From Pseudonocardiales bacterium (lineage in GTDB: Bacteria; Actinomycetota; Actinomycetes; Mycobacteriales; Jatrophihabitantaceae): a stretch of DNA of 6,520 nt. Location: positions 1-6,520 of the forward strand of contig JAVEEO010000557.1 in NCBI GenBank assembly GCA_030840415.1, read 5' to 3'. Positions 4,101 through 6,520 of this stretch are shown one piece after another. Made by a program: the position numbers and the translations under genes. The notes under the pieces are model-generated. The model did not search any database, was not told where the DNA came from, and saw only the letters and a program-made list of their open reading frames with translations. The stretch's first letter is position 1. Each line of letters opens with the position of its first letter.

Positions 4101-6520
4101 ACCGACCAGCTGTTCGCGATCACCGTGCTGGCCCGGCTGGCCCCGCTGGCGGCCAACCAGCACGCGGTGGTGCGCACCAGCACCGCTACCTTCTCCAGCG
4201 CCACCGCCGGAAGTGGTGGCAGCCTGCTGCCGGCCAGGACCGGATCGTCCAGCGTCACCGACGTGGAGCCGGCGGTGTCGCTGATCAAGACCAACGACGC
4301 CGGTACCGGGGTCTCCGGCGGCCAGCTGGTCGGCTACACCGTCAGGGCCAACAACGCGGCCGGCCGACCGCCACTGCACGACGGCTGGCTGGCCGACTGC
4401 CTGCCGGCCGGCCTGACGTTCGCCGGCTACTCGGCGCCGCCGGCCGGGGTGAGCACCGCGCCGGCGGTCCCGGGCGACGGCAGCAACGGCTGCCCGGCCG
4501 GCACCACCCTGCTCAGTTGGAACCTCGCCGATCTGGCCGGCGGGACGTCGCGCACCGTGGCCTACACCGCCACCGTGGACCCGTCGGCGTCAGGCAAGGA
4601 CGGCTACCTCAACCTCGCCGCCCTGACCGGCAACAGCCTGGCCGGCAGCCGGGGATCGCCGGTGGCCGACGGCAACCCCGACGGCCGGGCCTACAGCGCC
4701 GGGGCCACCAGCACGGTCACCGTCGCCGGAGCCACCGCGCAGACATCGGTGGTTCCCGGCTCGGCCACCATCGGCGGCACCGTCAGCTACACCGGTACGG
4801 CGGTGCTGCCGGCCGGGGTGAACTTCTACAACCTGTCGCTGATCGAACAGCTGCCCGCCGGCATCGACGCGACCTCGGTGGTGCCCGGTGCCGTGGACTG
4901 CGCGAACGCCGACAGCACGGCGTGCACGCCGGCCGCCGCCGGCCGGTTGTCCGCGTCCGCGGGGCCGGGTACGTCCACCCTGATCGGCTGGCTGCTCGGC
5001 GACGTGCCGTACGCCTCGCAGGTCCGGACGGTGCGGGTGCACTACACCGCCCGGGTCGCCGACGTCGCGGCTGCCAGCGCCGGGGCGGTGCTGGCCAACT
5101 CGATCCGGCTCGGCTGGGACAACGCCGCCCGGACGCCGCCGGCCAGCGCCGCCGCTGCCTTCCAGCAGTCGAGCCCGAACGCCGCCGCGTCGGTCACGGT
5201 GGCCGAACCGGGCCTGTCGGTGGCCAAGGCGGTCAGCCGGCTGCACCCCGAACCGGGCCAGAGCTTCACCTACACGGTGACGGTCAGCAACCGCAACACC
5301 GCTCCCACCAGCGCCGGGTACACCGTCACCGTCACCGACACGGTGCCGGCCGGGGTGGTGGTCGACCCGGCCAGCATCTCCGCCGGCGGCACCATCAGCG
5401 GCGCCGACCCGGTGACCGGCGGCGGGGTGCTCAGCTGGAGCCTGCCGGGCCCGGTCGCCAAGGGCGCCGCGCTGCCGGGGCTGACCTACACCGCCACGCT
5501 GGCGCCGTCCGGCTCGGTGACGGCCGCCGCGCTGGTCAACACCGCCCGGATCACCGGCTACGACTCGCTGCCGGCCGGTGGCCGGCACTACACCGGGCCC
5601 AGCGCGACCGCCTCGATCACCCCGTTCTTCCCAAGGCTGACCACCACCAAGTCCACCCCGGCCGGCAGCACCGGCTACATCGGCGAGTCCTTCGGCTGGC
5701 TGATCACGGTGCGCAACACCGGCTCGGGCGTCGGCTACCAGATCGCGACCACCGACGCGCTGCCACCCAACTGGACCTACGACGCCGGCAGCGCCCGGGT
5801 CTCGGTCGCCGGCGGCCCGGCCACCCCGGTCGAGCCGGCGGTGAGCACCGCCGGCAGCGTCCAGACGCTGAGCTGGACCGGCCTGGGCACGCTCAACCCG
5901 GCCGGGGTGCTGAGCATCGCACTGACCGCGACCCCGCAACCCGGGGTGAGCGGCTCGCCCGGGGTCGGGCTGGCGGTCAACCACACCAACTCGGCCAGCT
6001 CGGTGGCCCAGGATGCCACCGGTGCCACCGCCAACGGCGCCGGCTCCTACACCGCGGGCCCGGGCAGCGCCGTGGCGCACATCGGCTCGGCCGACCTGAG
6101 CCTGACCAAGACGGTGAGCAGCGCGCCGGTGGCCGGCGGCACCGGCAGCTGGACGCTCACGGTGCGCAACGCCGGCCCGAACCCGGCCACCGGTCCGTTC
6201 ACCGTCACCGACCGGCTCACCGACCCGCTGCCCAGCGGCGTCGGCGGGATCAGCGCCTCGGGTGCCGGCTGGTCCTGCGGCACCGCGGTGCCGGTCAGCT
6301 GCCAGCGGACCGCGGCCGGGGACACCCTCGCCAGCGGCGCGAGCTTCCCGGCGATCACACTGGTCTACTCCGTTGATCCGTCGGTGCCGGACGGCAGCAC
6401 GCTGGCCAGCACCGCCGGCGTCAGCGCCCGGACCCAGGACCCGAACCCGGCCGACAACAGTGCCAGCACCCCGGCGGTGGTCCGGGCGTCGGCTGACCTG
6501 GCGATCACCACCAGCCTGGC
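1053..6520 (+). CDS. giant exported DUF11-repeat surface protein, C-terminus beyond the window
   Basis: A single frame stays open for 1822 complete codons from GTG 1053 to the right edge. The product has a signal peptide (about residues 1-39) and then tandem beta-sandwich-like repeats of about 130-200 residues. These carry the marks of DUF11 and related isopeptide-forming repeats: a strand-1 motif such as ADLSLTKTV (1680-1688), a Y/W-T-x-T/R-V-x-N strand (YTVTVSN 1407-1413), a D-x-(L/V)P-x-G motif (TDTVPAG 1428-1434) and a late NTA (1496-1498). Proteins of this type are secreted cell-surface or cell-wall proteins, often adhesive or structural; the ligand here is unknown. The sequence is rich in Ala, Gly, Thr, Ser and Val, with only 15 lysines, and has no catalytic domain. 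No stop, LPXTG sorting motif or terminal membrane helix is seen, since the gene continues. Start choice rests on GGAG 6 nt upstream and on the signal peptide that follows. It is transcribed away from the MDMPI-like gene. Confidence 0.9.
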   Translation, partial: MIRPHPPRRVTALAASCLLVGLSTSIVTSMLQAPGVAAASPAITVTGQAPATVLAGNPVTFTLTAANPAANAGSQPEYNTTLREVLPVGVAYQSGSTTPADAGEPTVLTDPGNGQQTLIWSDLFDLPTGSSDGLSFAATTSLPVGSTVVPVATAYASTAPRYVAHFSATGLPIADPRIQVATSTPGATVITALQLSKTEASPDAKLLRGLHQHPTTYTLRLSNTSLAATTGVTVQDYLPAALEFLGCGQLDNTSGAAMEYPGAPRLTATPAVGANCLAPSAVDTVLNPPPNGTVSYPPGIYTKLSWTLGTLAAGQSSTIRYAAAVGLKQNVLFSTGPSPASLGQAANLDNNTGAGTRQLDAAATLTSYAHAGGSYTGPAVGGAASVSDTSHRVSVHDLRIGKAVTGTQFVAGAVSDYTVRIDSGEYADNSALSITDVLPNGLCPLDQLTDYAAGAPADCAPAAGHAPSQPYQSVTQNADGSFTVVFAPLAVPRDGSLTISYPARNRAVYTGGSLAGVPPAAGDSFANTATGQASAVPLPATGVSGNQAVRDASSATLTSTGSALAATVAARSTPMQCSDPATSYGTGNPIFLKGDRICFQLRVDFTAANQTRNAVLTDFLPPGTGYSDASVSYPAANTVDPAQIGFDAAAAAGGVLSWSLGAGQPDGSTMVAAGAVFVVRFSVLVTAAAAGPAPDKPGNIAKLRSTDSAGTVSSLRGGADFRVAAAPPATVAKGVASVNGAPPAPGPGADHVLVREGDSVTFDIEVGNAGAAATGNAVDIDDLQLWDLLPAGLHCAQVGAIGGGGSCTDPGAPGQPSFTGNATLSALRWNDGPLAAGASTTHSYTVNIPAGVSVSTVFDNTAALRSYTAGTDQSDSVTYYPAANVDSSVLAAQYDAPAASDGSDVYLRDVSVSSAISSAVAEAGNAGAETVPVASTQATIGEQLSLVVTARVPAGSSVYNGSFSSPLPAGLSMVSATAGYTADATLPADQPLPAGFSFDPAVPGIRWPAGYDNTTGTDQLFAITVLARLAPLAANQHAVVRTSTATFSSATAGSGGSLLPARTGSSSVTDVEPAVSLIKTNDAGTGVSGGQLVGYTVRANNAAGRPPLHDGWLADCLPAGLTFAGYSAPPAGVSTAPAVPGDGSNGCPAGTTLLSWNLADLAGGTSRTVAYTATVDPSASGKDGYLNLAALTGNSLAGSRGSPVADGNPDGRAYSAGATSTVTVAGATAQTSVVPGSATIGGTVSYTGTAVLPAGVNFYNLSLIEQLPAGIDATSVVPGAVDCANADSTACTPAAAGRLSASAGPGTSTLIGWLLGDVPYASQVRTVRVHYTARVADVAAASAGAVLANSIRLGWDNAARTPPASAAAAFQQSSPNAAASVTVAEPGLSVAKAVSRLHPEPGQSFTYTVTVSNRNTAPTSAGYTVTVTDTVPAGVVVDPASISAGGTISGADPVTGGGVLSWSLPGPVAKGAALPGLTYTATLAPSGSVTAAALVNTARITGYDSLPAGGRHYTGPSATASITPFFPRLTTTKSTPAGSTGYIGESFGWLITVRNTGSGVGYQIATTDALPPNWTYDAGSARVSVAGGPATPVEPAVSTAGSVQTLSWTGLGTLNPAGVLSIALTATPQPGVSGSPGVGLAVNHTNSASSVAQDATGATANGAGSYTAGPGSAVAHIGSADLSLTKTVSSAPVAGGTGSWTLTVRNAGPNPATGPFTVTDRLTDPLPSGVGGISASGAGWSCGTAVPVSCQRTAAGDTLASGASFPAITLVYSVDPSVPDGSTLASTAGVSARTQDPNPADNSASTPAVVRASADLAITTSL
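1176..6520 (+). repeat. protein-level tandem DUF11-like domains R1-R11 plus the start of R12
   Basis: Approximate residue ranges in the large protein: R1 42-186, R2 190-390, R3 395-562, R4 565-722, R5 727-910, R6 930-1068, R7 1072-1228, R8 1230-1382, R9 1385-1527, R10 1528-1678, R11 1680-1811, R12 from 1814. Boundaries are estimated by eye from the recurrent LP-x-G motif: LPVG 86-89, YLPA 237-240, VLPNG 437-441, FLPPG 619-623, LLPAG 788-792, PLPAG 966-970, CLPAG 1116-1120, QLPAG 1266-1270, TVPAG 1430-1434, ALPPN 1569-1573, PLPSG 1725-1729. R2, R3, R5, R7, R9, R10 and R11 have a strand-1 lysine; R1, R4, R6 and R8 do not. R6 and R8 share an ATIG opening (938-941 and 1238-1241). R11 is the closest to a textbook DUF11 domain, ending DPNPADNSAS (1796-1805). 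DNA identity between repeats is low, so they are old duplications. Confidence 0.8.

Noticed and set aside
1023..4379. A minus-strand open frame of over 1100 codons opposite the giant gene
   Set aside because: It is a shadow of high-GC coding DNA. Its product is a low-complexity run of Gly, Arg, Val, Ala, His and Gln with no recognisable domain, while the plus frame from 1053 gives a signal peptide and clear repeats over the same DNA. The same applies to the minus frame at 4590-6080.
4440..5909. The 12-mer CCGGCCGGGGTG at 4440, 4809, 5346 and 5898 as a DNA repeat or recombination site
   Set aside because: All four are in frame and encode Pro-Ala-Gly-Val at different places within the repeats. 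Strong codon bias for the common PAGV string explains them.
941..6376. Long plus-strand open frames at 941-3301 and 3407-6376
   Set aside because: Both are in a different frame from the DUF11 gene, are very rich in Arg, Gln, His and Gly, and show no family motif. The frame from 1053 passes through both without a stop and explains the DNA.

Overview
The window looks like chromosomal DNA of a high-GC actinomycete. Third codon positions are almost always G or C, all three inferred starts are GTG, and the left-hand gene belongs to a DinB-like / mycothiol-dependent maleylpyruvate isomerase-like family typical of mycothiol-making Actinomycetota. The genus cannot be fixed from the sequence alone.

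Layout: (1) Positions 776 to 1 on the minus strand carry an almost complete gene for a TIGR03084-type metal-binding protein of the DinB/MDMPI superfamily, leaving the window at its C-terminus. A possible 27-codon reading frame (856-773, minus) lies just upstream and overlaps its start by a GTGA junction. (2) Positions about 857-1052 form a divergent intergenic region of lower GC content. It holds a 21-bp tandem repeat (932-973), a dyad (1009-1031) and a strong hairpin (1028-1046) that buries the Shine-Dalgarno sequence of the right-hand gene. (3) From GTG 1053 to the right edge one frame stays open for 1822 codons without a stop. It encodes an exported, very large, repetitive protein of the DUF11 / isopeptide-domain surface-protein type: a signal peptide, then eleven beta-sandwich-like repeats and the start of a twelfth. 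The C-terminus, where a cell-wall or membrane anchor would be, lies outside the window.

The two main genes diverge and nothing visible links their functions: one is a cytosolic small-molecule enzyme-like protein, the other a structural or adhesive cell-surface protein. They may share only a promoter region.

The most interesting signals are in the large protein and its leader. The repeats fall into two subclasses. One has a Lys at the first strand, an Asp in the D-x-LP motif and an Asn near the end, in the order expected for intramolecular isopeptide bonds; the other lacks the Lys. Every cysteine of the mature part occurs as exactly two per domain or none, which suggests disulfides. Upstream of the start, two overlapping inverted repeats could form alternative structures around the ribosome binding site.
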